64,000 nt of DNA from the NCBI GenBank assembly GCA_013350335.1, contig CM023534.1, positions 7,593,542 through 7,657,541 of the forward strand. The letters run 5' to 3'. Position numbers and translations under genes: made by a program. Positions 1 through 10,889 of this stretch are shown here, piece by piece (the first letter of the stretch is position 1; each line of letters opens with the position of its first letter). This DNA comes from Chimonanthus salicifolius (taxonomy: Eukaryota > Streptophyta > Magnoliopsida > Laurales > Calycanthaceae). The notes beneath the pieces are model-generated. The model made no database searches. It worked only from the letters and a program-made list of their open reading frames with translations, and was not told where the DNA came from.

Positions 1-468
1 GGCCTTGTGGAGCCTAATATATATGGCTTTTTTTATTCAAAATATCGACTATTATCTCATAGAGAATATATATTATATAACAACTTTGTTTGAAGGATGA
101 AATTTTATTGGACAAATTGGATTGATATCCATACAAATTGCTCCCATTTGTACCCTGTTGATTTTGGGACAATTGAAAATCATAGCTTTTGAAATTCAAT
201 GAATCTTATTTTTTATCATTATCATTCAGAAAGTATCTGTATAATGGACCTCACTCCATCATCTGAACCCCATTTGAGTTTGAAGGGAGATGTTACGATT
301 ATGATTAGAAGTTAGAGTTTGAGTTGATCTCTATTTGATAGAGATACGATTTAATTAGAGTTTATATATAAATTAGTAATTAGTGAATGAATCTATTATC
401 AGGTTCCAATCTCTTACTTCCACCACCAGTACTGCTATTAATAATAATTTGTTTGTTATTTCCTCTAG
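1..468 (+). other. Intron sequence of the protease gene
   Basis: The sequence left of the first recognisable exon is AT-rich, shows no coding similarity and ends in a pyrimidine-rich stretch and AG at 467-468. It is read as the intron before the first visible exon of the aleurain-type gene. The exons for the signal peptide and most of the propeptide must lie upstream of the window. Confidence 0.7.
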
Positions 469-2561
469 AATTTGCGGACTTAAGCTGGGAAGAATTCCGA
501 TCACATCGCTTGGGAGCAGCTCAGAATTGCTCTGCTACTAAGGGAACTCATAAGCTAACAGATGTTGTTCTTCCAAAGACGGTATTTCTCTGCGTTTCCT
601 TCTTTGTTTTCCTCCTCCTTTGCCCAGCTTAATGTATGGCTGAAACTCTCATCTACTTATATTTTCAGTTGGTAATAATCTATTTGCTGTTACTATTTAC
701 AGAAAGACTGGAGGGAGGATGGGATTGTCAGCCCTGTTAAAAACCAAGGCCATTGTGGATCTTGCTGGACATTCAGGTAAGCAAGAACGATGTTGGAACA
801 GTAACCTATAAATGTCTAGGGTGGAAGAACTGCCAGGGGTCAAGATCTCTCTTAATAAAGTACAGATTTGTATTTTTGGCGTACTCTATACATTGTGTTT
901 GATCACCTTCCATGCTGATCTTTCCTAGGTATCCGTTGTTGAGATCATTTATGGCAACTAATGGTCATTGTTAGTCAATTATCAGTTGCTATCAAACTTG
1001 GCCATTAGAGTTAAGAAGAATCAATTTTAATTCTTAAAATTCTGTAGTGCTCGTGGATTTATGTACATCTCTCTCCCTTATTAATTGGAGATATCCGATA
1101 CAACTTTTTCTTGTGGTAAAAAATCAAAGGTTAAGATGATGGGTCTCATTTTGGACAATTAAACAGTCCCACGATGGTCTATCCAACCATCCAATTATTT
1201 TGACCGTAGGATGGATCCCATCTTCCCACATGACTAGTCTTTCAGCCAGGGTGTTTGCTAGACCTGCCTACTTCAGAACATGTACATTTTCATATTATAT
1301 CCATATCTCCTTATGCTGTATCTTATTGTAAGAATATGAATATGGGATCATAGTTTGTTAAAACTCAAGAACAGGCACTGACCTGGTCCGCAAGAGCAAA
1401 AAACAACAGATCTCAGGCTGTGATAGGCCACCTGCCATACAGCCCAGGTTGGCCCATTATCAGCTCTGCTCCTGGAGAAATTCCTTGACTATTTTCAGAA
1501 CACGTAATCTGTGGCTCTAATTACTGGCTTAGACAATGATGGTATGCAATCTTATTCTGTTCAATCTCAAAATTTGCAGTACCACAGGAGCATTGGAGGC
1601 AGCCTATACACAAGCGACAGGAAAGAGTATCTCCTTGTCAGAGCAGCAGTTGGTGGACTGTGCCTCAGCTTTCAACAACTTTGGTTGCAATGGGGGATTG
1701 CCTTCTCAGGCATTCGAATACATAAAATTCAATGGCGGTCTTGATACTGAAGATTCATATCCTTATGCTGGAGTAAATGGAATCTGCAAATACAAACCTG
1801 AAAATGCTGGTGTCAAGGTGGTTGACTCAGTGAACATTACACTCGTAAGTCCTTTTGGATCCTTTTCTCTTGGTAAATATTCAGTTGGGTGATTTACTCA
1901 GTTGACAAAGACACCACTCTATTTGGTTGTTGATTTTGGTATTGTATAGGGTGCTGAAGATGAACTGAAGCATGCTGTGGGTGTTGTTCGTCCGGTGAGC
2001 GTTGCATTTGAAGTTGTGAGTGGTTTCCGTTTCTATCAAGGAGGAGTATACTCCAGCACAACTTGTGGCAGCACTCCCATGGTGAGCCTCTTTACCACCA
2101 TAAAATTACATCAGAAAAGAGCGTTTAGAATGATTCCTTACCAGCAAAATGGATCTTTTTGCGCTTTTTCATTGTTTGGTGTGGTGGTGTTAGCATGTCT
2201 GTTTTTGCTTGACTGATTTTTATATTGCTTAGAAGCTTTTGTTTCCATAGCATTAGTGAATAGGAAAAGGGTACTGACAATGTGACGGGTGTTACCAGTA
2301 CGCCCCTTTTTCCAATCTTTCTAATTACCCTGTCTTGTCCATGCTAATATTTTCTGATTGTTCTTGTAGGATGTGAACCATGCTGTTCTTGCTGTTGGCT
2401 ATGGTGTAGAGAATGGTGTGCCATATTGGCTTATTAAGAATTCATGGGGCAAAGATTGGGGAGTCGATGGCTATTTCAAGATGGAATTGGGGAAGAACAT
2501 GTGTGGTGGGTTATTTTCTTCCAACCTTGCTCTCTCTCTCTCTCTCTCTATCTGGTTTGAC

Positions 2562-2657
<96 letters not shown>

Positions 2658-3770
2658 TATTCAATATTTAGGATTTAAAAAATGCAGAACTAAAATAAGA
2701 TGGATCAACCATAAAGACCTAGAGTTACGCATCCACTGTTGATATACTCTGAATGGATAGAATACAGATATTCTGTATGTTCTAAGTATAGGGAAACCTG
2801 ACCTGCTGATCTTCATGTTCATGTGAGCAAGACACGATGCAGTTCACAATGGGTTTCATATAGGGCTGTTCTTCAATCCGAATTTGTCATAGATGATAAG
2901 GTTTGAACACATATACTAGTCGGGTAGGCTGGGCTTGGGCTAAATCCTTAAGCCTATTTATAAACGGTTAGACATGGGCTTATGTAAGCCCATTGGGCTT
3001 TTTGGCCAATTTTCCCATTATGTGTACACTTGAGCCATTTTTCTTTTTAATTTATTTTATATTAATTAAAAAAGCTAACAAGTTATATTGAAGGCAGACA
3101 TAATAAAATACAAGTGGACCAAATTTGAGGCCAAAACTCAAATTTTAGCATTTTGATCTTTAGTGGTCAAACTCACAAGGTGTTCTTAAAACTACATAGA
3201 CAATGACGCTTAGTGAAATTGAAACCTAAGACCAAGATGCTTAGATTTTGAATTTTGAGTTCAAATTTGGTCCACTTTTAACTTATCATGTCTTCTTTCA
3301 ATCTAAATGATTGGATTTTTAATGATTCAAATGGACTGGCTTGCAAAGCCCAATGAGTTTCAGGCTGGTGCGGCTTTTGTGTTTATAAAGAGGCTTGGGC
3401 CACCATAGAGCATAACCTGGCCCATGAACACCCCTAGTTTCATAGGTGGTTTAAGTAGAAGAAGTGAACAACTTTGGACTTGTGGATACAACTTTTCCAA
3501 TCTGATTCCTTGCGGCTACACTTGTCGGCTCCCTTAATAATCTAAGCTTACAGATTTCTATCATATGATCCGATGCAAATCTATATTGCTGTGGAAGTTC
3601 TATGTAGAAGTGGCCTACTTCCACAAAAGCACTACACATTCTTTACATATCTTTTTACTTACTTGTCTCTGGTATTTGATGGGTTGTTTAAACCACTAAA
3701 AGGTGCAAATTTATATTATATTTTTGCAGGTGTTTCTACTTGTGCATCCTACCCATTTGTCGCTGCCTAA
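469..3770 (+). CDS. AALP-like: Aleurain-type cysteine protease (cathepsin H-like), 3' part
   Basis: Papain-family (C1A) protease of the aleurain type, expected to mature in the vacuole and act as an aminopeptidase. Six exons join in frame: 469-581, 703-776, 1580-1844, 1950-2081, 2370-2505 and 3730-3770 (stop TAA 3768-3770), giving 252 residues plus a split first codon; plant aleurains are about 360 aa, so the signal peptide and early propeptide are missing to the left. The first exon holds the end of the propeptide (FADLSWEEF) and an N-glycosylation site (NCSAT). The mature enzyme starts near KDWREDG. Catalytic parts are all visible: oxyanion Gln in VKNQGHCG, nucleophile in GSCWTFS, His in [11 protein letters not shown], Asn in IKNSWG. 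The C-terminus [10 protein letters not shown] is typical of the family. All introns are GT..AG; the last (1.2 kb) holds a long AT microsatellite and a hAT element. No frame damage is seen. Confidence 0.95.
2565..2652. repeat. (AT)44 microsatellite
   Basis: An uninterrupted run of 44 AT units in the last intron of the protease gene, preceded by a (TC)n tract at about 2530-2548. It is self-complementary, so it could form a long hairpin or cruciform. Length is likely to vary between individuals. Confidence 0.98.
2861..3436. mobile_element. Non-autonomous hAT element in protease intron
   Basis: A 576-bp element starts TAGGGCTGTTC and ends GAACACCCCTA, forming short imperfect terminal inverted repeats. 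It is flanked by a perfect 8-bp direct duplication GTTTCATA (2853-2860 and 3437-3444). An 8-bp target duplication and TAGGGGTG-type ends are hallmarks of the hAT superfamily. The subterminal parts carry repeated GGGCTTGGGC/AAGCCC-like motifs, also usual for hAT. No transposase ORF is present. Confidence 0.88.
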
Positions 3771-4106
3771 ATTGTGTGATAGCCGTTGTGCTCTGCTTAT
3801 TCCTGTTGCCTACTTTACTTGCCTAGGAAGGTGGAAAGAAGATGAACTGCAGAAAACTATAGTACATGGTGTCATTGTATAAAGGGTTGGATTATTGAAC
3901 ACTTTGTGATAAACTACCTTCTGCTTTTAATATAAGCATGCACTCCCTTATGATAATATTCTGTCATGTTTCTCTTGTTTCGCCATTGGACGTTAAGGTA
4001 GTTGGCATATGAAAAAATAATCTGTATTATAAATAAACGACCTGGTAAATAAATGAGATAAATGACTATAATTAGATCATTTATATAGTTGTCATTATAT
4101 ATAATA

Positions 4107-4280
4107 CTCCCTCTGTCCCTCTTTCTCAAAATACTTATACTATTTCAGAATTTTTTATATCTTAAGAATAAAGTAAATATAGTTTTGATTTAATGTAAAA
4201 ATAAAGGAATACGAAAATTAATTTGAGACAATTTTAAAATTTATAAAGAACATGTGTTTTAGGAGAGAGAGAACGTAATA
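4107..4280. mobile_element. Stowaway-like MITE (decayed)
   Basis: The left end CTCCCTCTGTCCCTCTTT follows a TA dinucleotide and fits the Stowaway (Tc1/Mariner) terminal motif. The right end near 4270-4280 is poorly matched, so its boundary is approximate and the element is probably old. There is no coding capacity. Confidence 0.5.
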
Positions 4281-5554
4281 GACAAGTCTTTCGGCCAATC
4301 ACATGTGTTACTTGTGTTTTGCTATTGCCGACGGAAAGACACGAGGTACCGTTCTCTGCCACAAATAAGTACCCCAAGTTTGCAAATGGTCGGTGTCCTA
4401 CTTGGGGATGGTTGGCAGTCCAAAATTCCTACTGCTGGGACAGGAATTCTGTGAGATTCCAGCATCTTTGTTTTTTTGTTTTTCCCTTGAAAATGGGCTG
4501 TATTAGGGATTTTAAAATCAATGCTCTGGTGCTAGACCTTGCAAAATCTGATTCAATCTAATTATTTGACACAACTTATTTAAATAAAAGACTCGACCCA
4601 ATTCAACTCAATCAAACCTATTTAACAAATAACCCAAACTGATTCAAAATCATTTATGATGGATAGATTCAATCTTAATTCATTTATAAATAGGTAGACT
4701 TGATTGATCTCAATATTATCATGTCTATATGAAGTTTACACTCATCTGAAGAATAGTATTAATATGTGTTTCACTAAAAAGTCTTTATCGTAACGTCAAC
4801 ATGTAAATATAACTTAATTCAAATTTAAAAGACCTAAACTGGCTTAATCTATTTAAAAATATCTGAAATAAATCTAAACTCAGAATAAAATCGGCTTTAA
4901 CCCATTGGCATGTCTACTTGATTGAATCTGATTTTGGAAAAAAAAATAGTTACATGAACTAACTTAGGTTGAACTCTAACAATTGTATGTTAGCCAAAGT
5001 CCCCTTGAGTCTTGAAAAGGGGCGACATTTTCACAAGGAAAACAACTTTTCTGATAAATCTTTGTCCATTTGCCAATTTTCAACTTAAGGACTGTGTTTA
5101 GATTGAAAATTGTTCTATTCACATTTTTGCAGTTGAATTGTAATGAGGAGAGATCTCAAAATTTTAGGAAATTTGGACACGTTGTCCCTGTTGAGCTTCT
5201 TATTTTCCTTACTACAAATAATACAACAAGAAAAAATGGTAAAAAGAAAAGTAAAAATATGTTGATATTATCATTAATGCCTGAATCAGTAACGACCCAT
5301 TTTTTTTTTCTCATTTCGTAAACAATATAGAGAGCAAATTTTAATAAATTATTTAATTAGGTTTGATTGGTTTTCATTTTCCTTTTATCTCAATTTTGAA
5401 TATGCATTGAAACGAACAACAATTAAAAACAAAATTCAAATACAACAATAACAACAACAGTTAAAAATAAAATCCAAAAAACATCTCATGAGCCTGTAAA
5501 AGGAGTTAAAAGATTGGCGGATACAAAGCAATGCGACTAAGAGCTATAGTCTTT
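4281..5554. other. Intergenic, AT-rich, no gene seen
   Basis: No coding similarity. At 4520-4920 there are many short ATTCAA/GATTCAA-like motifs and an end reading CATGTCTA, reminiscent of degraded hAT-type sequence, but no target duplication was found. Confidence 0.5.
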
Positions 5555-6040
5555 TTTATTTTTAATTTTTCAAAAAAAATATTTTGACCATTTTTTAGTT
5601 GAATCTTGCACTAAGTATGATTTTAAGAAAATTTAGAAGCTAGTTATTTAAGTATGAAACATATTGGTCAATTCTAAAAAATTTTCCTTTTAAAATTTGA
5701 CATTTTGAATTATTTTCATCACTTTTTTTTTGAATTTTTATTTTTAGTTTTTTTGTGAAAATAATTTTGAATATTTATGGAATTAAATTGAGATGTCTTA
5801 ATATGACTCATATATTTTGAAGGGTGTTTATATGGTTTTTCAAAAAAAAATTTGAAAAATTAATGAAAGCTGGGTATTTAATATAATTTTCATTTTAGAG
5901 TTTTTTTGAAAAAATTAATAAAATGGTATACAAATGTTTCTGGAATTATGTGAAGATCCCTTAACATGATTGATACATTTTTTACAGTATTTTTGTGATT
6001 TTTCTAATATTTCAATATTTTTATGAAATTCAATTTTTTT
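5555..6040 (-). repeat. AT-rich dispersed repeat R1, copy 1
   Basis: This stretch is homologous, in reverse complement, to 36120-36740 and 58850-59545. Shared landmarks on the minus strand include TGATGAAAATAA with CTCAAAA-like blocks and repeated ATTCCATAAA blocks. I do not recognise the family. No ORF is conserved between copies. Confidence 0.6.
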
Positions 6041-6699
6041 ACAAAAAAGAATATGACATATAATAGAAAATACTAGCTACTGTGAGATGCTAGAGAACTT
6101 AAAATTCATATTAGGTGTTAAGAAGATGACAACTTGTTTATTATAAACTAACCTTTTATGAATTATTTTATCCTTAAGGTTTTTATGAATTATTTTATCC
6201 TAAAGGTTTTTTAGAACTCAGTTTGAATTTAAATTCGGTTAATCTCAATTGATCAATCTTCAATGTTAAATTACGAATTAATTAAGAAAACATTCATCCA
6301 ACAATTTAATTTTGAAATTTTAAAAGTAATAAATTAAAATAAATATAGTTTATTCATTTTGAAGTCTAATACTCTGAACAATTCCCTTTATATTTATACC
6401 TTAAGTATTTTCAATCATCTAATGCAGCAACTTCATTTGAACTTAAAGAAATTGAGAAGTGCTTATGAAATATCCTAAATTACCTTATTTAAATAGTTAA
6501 TTTTAAATTCATGTAAGCCTTTTGACTTACGAAAGGTCTTATTGTTCTTGTTGAGGAAAAAAATAGTTGTAAAGCACCTCTTGGTTTGTGAAGATGTTGC
6601 TCATTCTATCATTCGTTATTCCTCATCTACTTGGTCCCTCTACATTCACATTAAGGCTATAAATTCCATTATTTCTAAATTTTTACCCGTGCATGTGAA

Positions 6700-7012
6700 G
6701 ATTACCAGCTGTGCAAGAATTGCACAGCTAAGTTGTTCAATTTCTAGAATTGTTCAGGTATTTTTATGAACGTTGTAGGGCACCATCTCAGATGATTGTT
6801 TCTCTTCGCCCTTTCTATTCCCTTCTTTCGGTTGGGGATTTTTTGGTGCTCATCTACCTTATGAGTAGATAGTATTTGACCTCTTTGCTCTCTTTTGGTG
6901 GGCTGTTTGACTGTTCGCTGTTCTTCTGTTTTGTTTGGACTGTGGGTTTTTTTTATTATTATTTTGGGCTTTTCCTCCCTTTGAATGAATAGCTAACCCA
7001 TTACATTAAAAA
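6700..7012 (+). mobile_element. Possible LINE 3' end with poly(A)
   Basis: A T-rich tract with GGGCTTTT and TTTGG motifs ends in CATTACATTAAAAAAAAAA, resembling 3' UTRs of plant L1-type LINEs. No clear reverse transcriptase or RNase H remains and the target duplication is uncertain (GACTTACG upstream, GACTTATG downstream). The left limit is not defined. Confidence 0.35.
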
Positions 7013-7159
7013 AAAAATAAGAGAGACTTATGTAGATCATCCATCTAAGAAAAGAAAATGTTATTATTCTCATCAATCTTCTCTTTTTTTTTTTTTTAAT
7101 ATAAGAGAGATTTCTAGAACATACATTTTTGTAGGCACATGTAACTTTTTCCGCATGTG

Positions 7160-8130
7160 ATATCTCTAGTGGGGTCTACCAGAGTCGCCTACCATGGCTG
7201 ATGGCCAAAGAGGGAATCTTCAGAATCTTCAACCACACGTTTCTCGGAGGACACGTGTTCCACAATAACAATAAGGGTGGCTGCCCTTCTCTCGGACCGG
7301 GCCGGTTCAGGCTGCACTTGAATTGTGATAAAAATTTAATTCAATTATTAAGTGAAAAGTTAAAATACGATCAGTCAGATTAAAGTTCAAAATTGAATAT
7401 AAGCTTAAAAATAAGTTTTTTTAAATAATTTAGTTATTTTTATAAAATAATAATATAATCTATCTTTTTTTATTTTTAATGGCACTCTATGTTAAAATAG
7501 TTAAAATTAATCAAATATAATTCTATAAAAGATGAATTGTTTTTATCTTTTAATAAAAATGCCTCTTTCAATCAATTTTATAAAATAGAAAAATTAAAAT
7601 TAAAATTTCAAAATATAGAAAGGAGAAGTTCTATGGTGAAGTGGTAATTTTCTTCTCAGTAAATGAGAGGTGTCAAGTTCAAAATTTCATGACCTCATTT
7701 AGTATACTTTAAGAGCAGTGATTACTATCCATGGAGTTTTATATTTTCTACAATTTTCGACATGTAAATTGAGAAAAAAAAAAAAGGAAAATCTGTGAGA
7801 CGCTAGGGCCATGACTTCTTCCTTCCAGTCTGATTTCCAGAATGAACCATTTCCTGCACGTGGGCATGTGATAAACAGGGTCCACAGCACACCCTTTGTC
7901 TCCACCGTAGATCCTGACAGGTGTCGATATAGCAAGCAGTCTAAGCTCTAGTGGGGCCTACAAGAGGACATAGCTGTCTGAAGTAAGTAATCGGGTCACG
8001 TAACGTCCTAACCTACCCAAAGGAACAAAGGAATCATTTGAATCTTCACCCACATTTTTTTTGAAGATGCGTGTTCAACAGTAACAGTGAGACTGTGAGA
8101 GTGTGAGACAGTGAGAGTAGCTGACTTTCT
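7160..8130 (+). repeat. Diverged direct duplication, two arms
   Basis: About 7165-7290 and 7945-8130 share ordered blocks: CTCTAGTGGGG(T/C)CTAC, GAATCTTCA..CCACA, a CGTGTTC..CA block, then AACAGTAA/AACAATAA and a GTAGCTG/GTGGCTG block. The arms look like an old direct duplication of about 130-180 bp, of unknown nature. A (CCAG)n run follows at about 8498-8522. No gene is seen between or around them. Confidence 0.5.
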
Positions 8131-8539
8131 ACTCTTCTAGATGGGAACCGCCCGGGCGCAATCCGGGCTTGAGTGTGCCAAGTCTGAGGCAGTGTGAACT
8201 GTGAAGTGTAAACTTGGTAAATCTAACTTGAGTGGCGATTTTATCACGGCGTTAATTGGTAAACAGATGGACCCACCGTTCCAAGGATTCAGAATCTTTG
8301 GTTGGATACCCAAAGGAGATGCACTTCCCCCTAGGAACGAAGCCACGTGCATGTATTTAGGTTGTCAAAATCATCCAGATCATCACAAACGGCCCCAACA
8401 TTTTGACGGCCAAGCTTGCGTGCATCTACCCTTAAGCCACGTGTGTCGGCCCTACCTTCCCACTTGTTGACTCTGTCCTTTCTCCTTCCTCCTTCCAAAG
8501 CCAGCCAGCCAGCCAGCCAGCCGGAGCAAAATCGGTCTC

Positions 8540-9350
8540 CAACTGTGCCTCCTTTTTCATGTGGCTACGGTCAAACAAGGCACAGTGCTGTCTGATACGA
8601 ATAATTTCATCTATTTATTTTATATCACAATCATTATTTTATTTTTAATTATCATTGTAAATTATGTTAATTTAATATGTCACACTAAAAATGAATATAT
8701 TTATACTTCAAATTAAGCATGACAAATCAGTCATATATATTTTTATGTGCTAGTATAAATGTTGGTGAATTATACTCAATATGTCAAATAAAGAATTGCT
8801 TTTTCCAATATAGTTTTTTTTTTAATTAAGAATGTATTTTTCATACAAGGAATTTAATCTGTGCAACTCAGACATTTTAGATAGTGGAGATTAGTCATTA
8901 ATACAAAATAATTTTGATCATGATAATTATTTGAATTTAATTTTAACGAATTATTATATTTGGTAATGAGAAATTATGAGTTTATAAGATTTAGAAGAAA
9001 AATATTTTTAATAAAATATTGTTAATAGTTGTTGAAAAAGGGAAAGATTGATCAAATATATTTTTTTTAACAGAAAACAAAGTTATTAAATATATCATCA
9101 ATTAATTCGAATATATAGAATGTTTGTTTTAAATAGAAAAAAAAAGTTTAAGGATTTTTCATTTTCACTTCTTATATTGTATTTGTTTATAGAATAATTT
9201 CAAACACATGACAATGTCATATTGTGATGTTCATTTATATGATTTAAATTATTGTAAAATTTCATATACTTATATTTATGTAATCATATGTCAAATAAAT
9301 TTTGATTATATAATATTTATGATGAGAGTCTCCGCCAGCATGTCTAATTG
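8540..9350. other. Intergenic, AT-rich, nothing recognised
   Basis: Very AT-rich sequence with no coding similarity, no clear terminal repeats and no RNA gene. Confidence 0.5.
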
Positions 9351-9532
9351 GGATAATGATCCGTATATCATGAGTTTTCACCACGGTACACCACCTTTAA
9401 AAGAAAAAGACTATTTTGCCTTCTATGTTTGAAAGGGAGAAGAGAATAATAAGAAAAATAATGGTAAAATGGTCTTTTTCTTTTAACAAGTTGTGTACCA
9501 TGTTGAGAATTCATGGTGTACAAATCATTACC
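9351..9532. mobile_element. Palindromic MITE, 182 bp
   Basis: Two 70-bp arms (9351-9420 and 9463-9532) are imperfect inverted repeats. Both contain GTACAC and the block AAAAGAAAAAGAC. The loop is about 42 bp. Flanks CTAATTG and CTAACTG are similar but give no clean target duplication, so the superfamily is not assigned. It lies 46 bp from the next MITE and about 1.4 kb upstream of the RSH start codon. Confidence 0.72.
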
Positions 9533-9578
9533 TGACTAACTGAAACTCATTTCATTTCACCCACTTATCACAGAAAAT

Positions 9579-9933
9579 GTGAGCGATCTTCCCATAGGTA
9601 CTTTGTGTATGCAGACATGGGCTTTACTGTGATGTCTATTTTGTCCTTCAACTGCCGTACAAAAAATATAAAACAATAAGAATGTCAGAAATCGGCTCGC
9701 CAAAAGTAAAATCATTTCTCTGGATCACATGTGAAGAGTAAAATTGGCTCTCTAAATCACATGTGAACAGTAAATTAACTTACAGAAAACTAGCAAAGGA
9801 TTCGATTGGTGAACCGATTTCTGACATTCCTATTGTTTTATATTTTTTGTACTGTATGTGAAAAATAAAATAAGTATTAAAGTAAAATCTATGTATATAT
9901 ACACGAAGTGTACGTGGAAGTGTCGCTCCCCTG
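9579..9933. mobile_element. hAT-like MITE family X, copy 1
   Basis: A 355-bp element with long imperfect inverted arms; the inner arms 9658-9697 and 9813-9852 are nearly perfect complements. The outer ends carry GAGCGA on both strands. Flanks CAGAAAAT (9571-9578) and CAGAAAAA (9934-9941) match at 7 of 8 positions, suggesting an 8-bp target duplication. The left arm aligns with the element at 19967-20253, which defines the family. Confidence 0.72.
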
Positions 9934-10353
9934 CAGAAAAATTATTTCATTCGAAACCGGAGAGGACACAGGTTGACTCATTCAGTTGAGCTGACTCGCC
10001 CCTTGATTGGAGCATTGCAACACGGGATGCCGTGGCCCACACTGTACGGCCCCTATTAGAAATCGTAAGCCAAACTCACGAGTCAGCCATAGAAAGAAGG
10101 GAAGCCAGAGAGAAAGGGAGGGAAGAGAGAGAAAGGCCCTTCTCCGACGCCTTTTAACTCTCTCCTTCTCTGTCCTCCTTTCCCAACCGAGGATCTTGAC
10201 TTTCAAATTGCAACCCAACTGCGTTACTGTAAATAATACATCTCTCTCTAAAGGGCTTTGAATCTTGTTTTGTTCCGATTCGCCGACTCCTTCCTACCGG
10301 AATCTTTGATCTTTCCACGGTTTTATTTTTTCCTTCCGAACGTTCCATTTCTC

Positions 10354-10362
10354 TTTATAAAT
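10354..10362 (+). promoter_or_regulatory. Putative TATA box of the RSH gene
   Basis: TTTATAAAT lies about 530 bp upstream of the RSH start codon, after a GA/CT-rich stretch (10080-10160). If used, transcription would begin near 10385-10395 and give a leader of about 500 nt. This is inferred from sequence only. Confidence 0.45.
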
Positions 10363-10410
10363 TAGGCTGCTCCAGTTTCACTGTTTGAAAACTTGGAATA
10401 CATTTCTGCA

Positions 10411-10880
10411 GAGAAAGGGCGGAATTGTAAAATTACAGTTTTGCAGGGTTTCTATTGCGTCTCAGGGTTCTGGGGTTTTGGAATTGTGGATCTGGTTCCA
10501 CGGAGAAGGGTAGAATTGAAAAAGTAGGATTTTCGAGGTTTGCAAAATTAGGGTTGGAGAAATTGCGTTCTGATTATAAACAGAGAGGTGGAGTTGGAAA
10601 ATTAGGGCTTTGGAGAGTTCGAAGTGGATTATAGGGTTTCCTGTTTTTGGGATTGTGAGCTGGAGATTTGATTCTGTAGAGAAAGTGGTGGGCTTGAAAA
10701 AGTTAGGCCTTGGAAGGGTTGGAACTGTAATGTTAGTGTTTTGGAGGACCTGATGTGGAGAATTGCTGTTTTGGAGGTCTAGACTCGAAAAATTAAGAAT
10801 ATTTTTTTCTGGAGTTGTGACTTGGTGATCTGTTACTGTAGAGAAAGGGGTGATATTGCAGGATTTGGGGTCTACTAGTG
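10411..10880 (+). repeat. Degenerate tandem repeat in RSH leader
   Basis: The motif GAGAAAGGG(G)TG..ATTG.AAAA.TTAGG..TTGGAG recurs at about 10411, 10503, 10583, 10679 and 10841, with a weaker unit near 10770, so the period is roughly 80-95 bp. The run fills almost the whole presumed 5' leader. It also produces a long open frame on the opposite strand, which I treat as an artefact. Confidence 0.65.
10730..10782 (+). promoter_or_regulatory. Two overlapping uORFs in the RSH leader
   Basis: An ATG at 10730 opens a 7-codon frame ending TGA at 10751-10753. A second ATG at 10753, overlapping that stop as TGATG, opens a 9-codon frame ending TAG at 10780-10782. Both end about 110-140 nt before the main start at 10890. 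They could lower or condition translation of RSH; this is inference. Confidence 0.5.
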
Positions 10881-10889
10881 GCGGATTAG

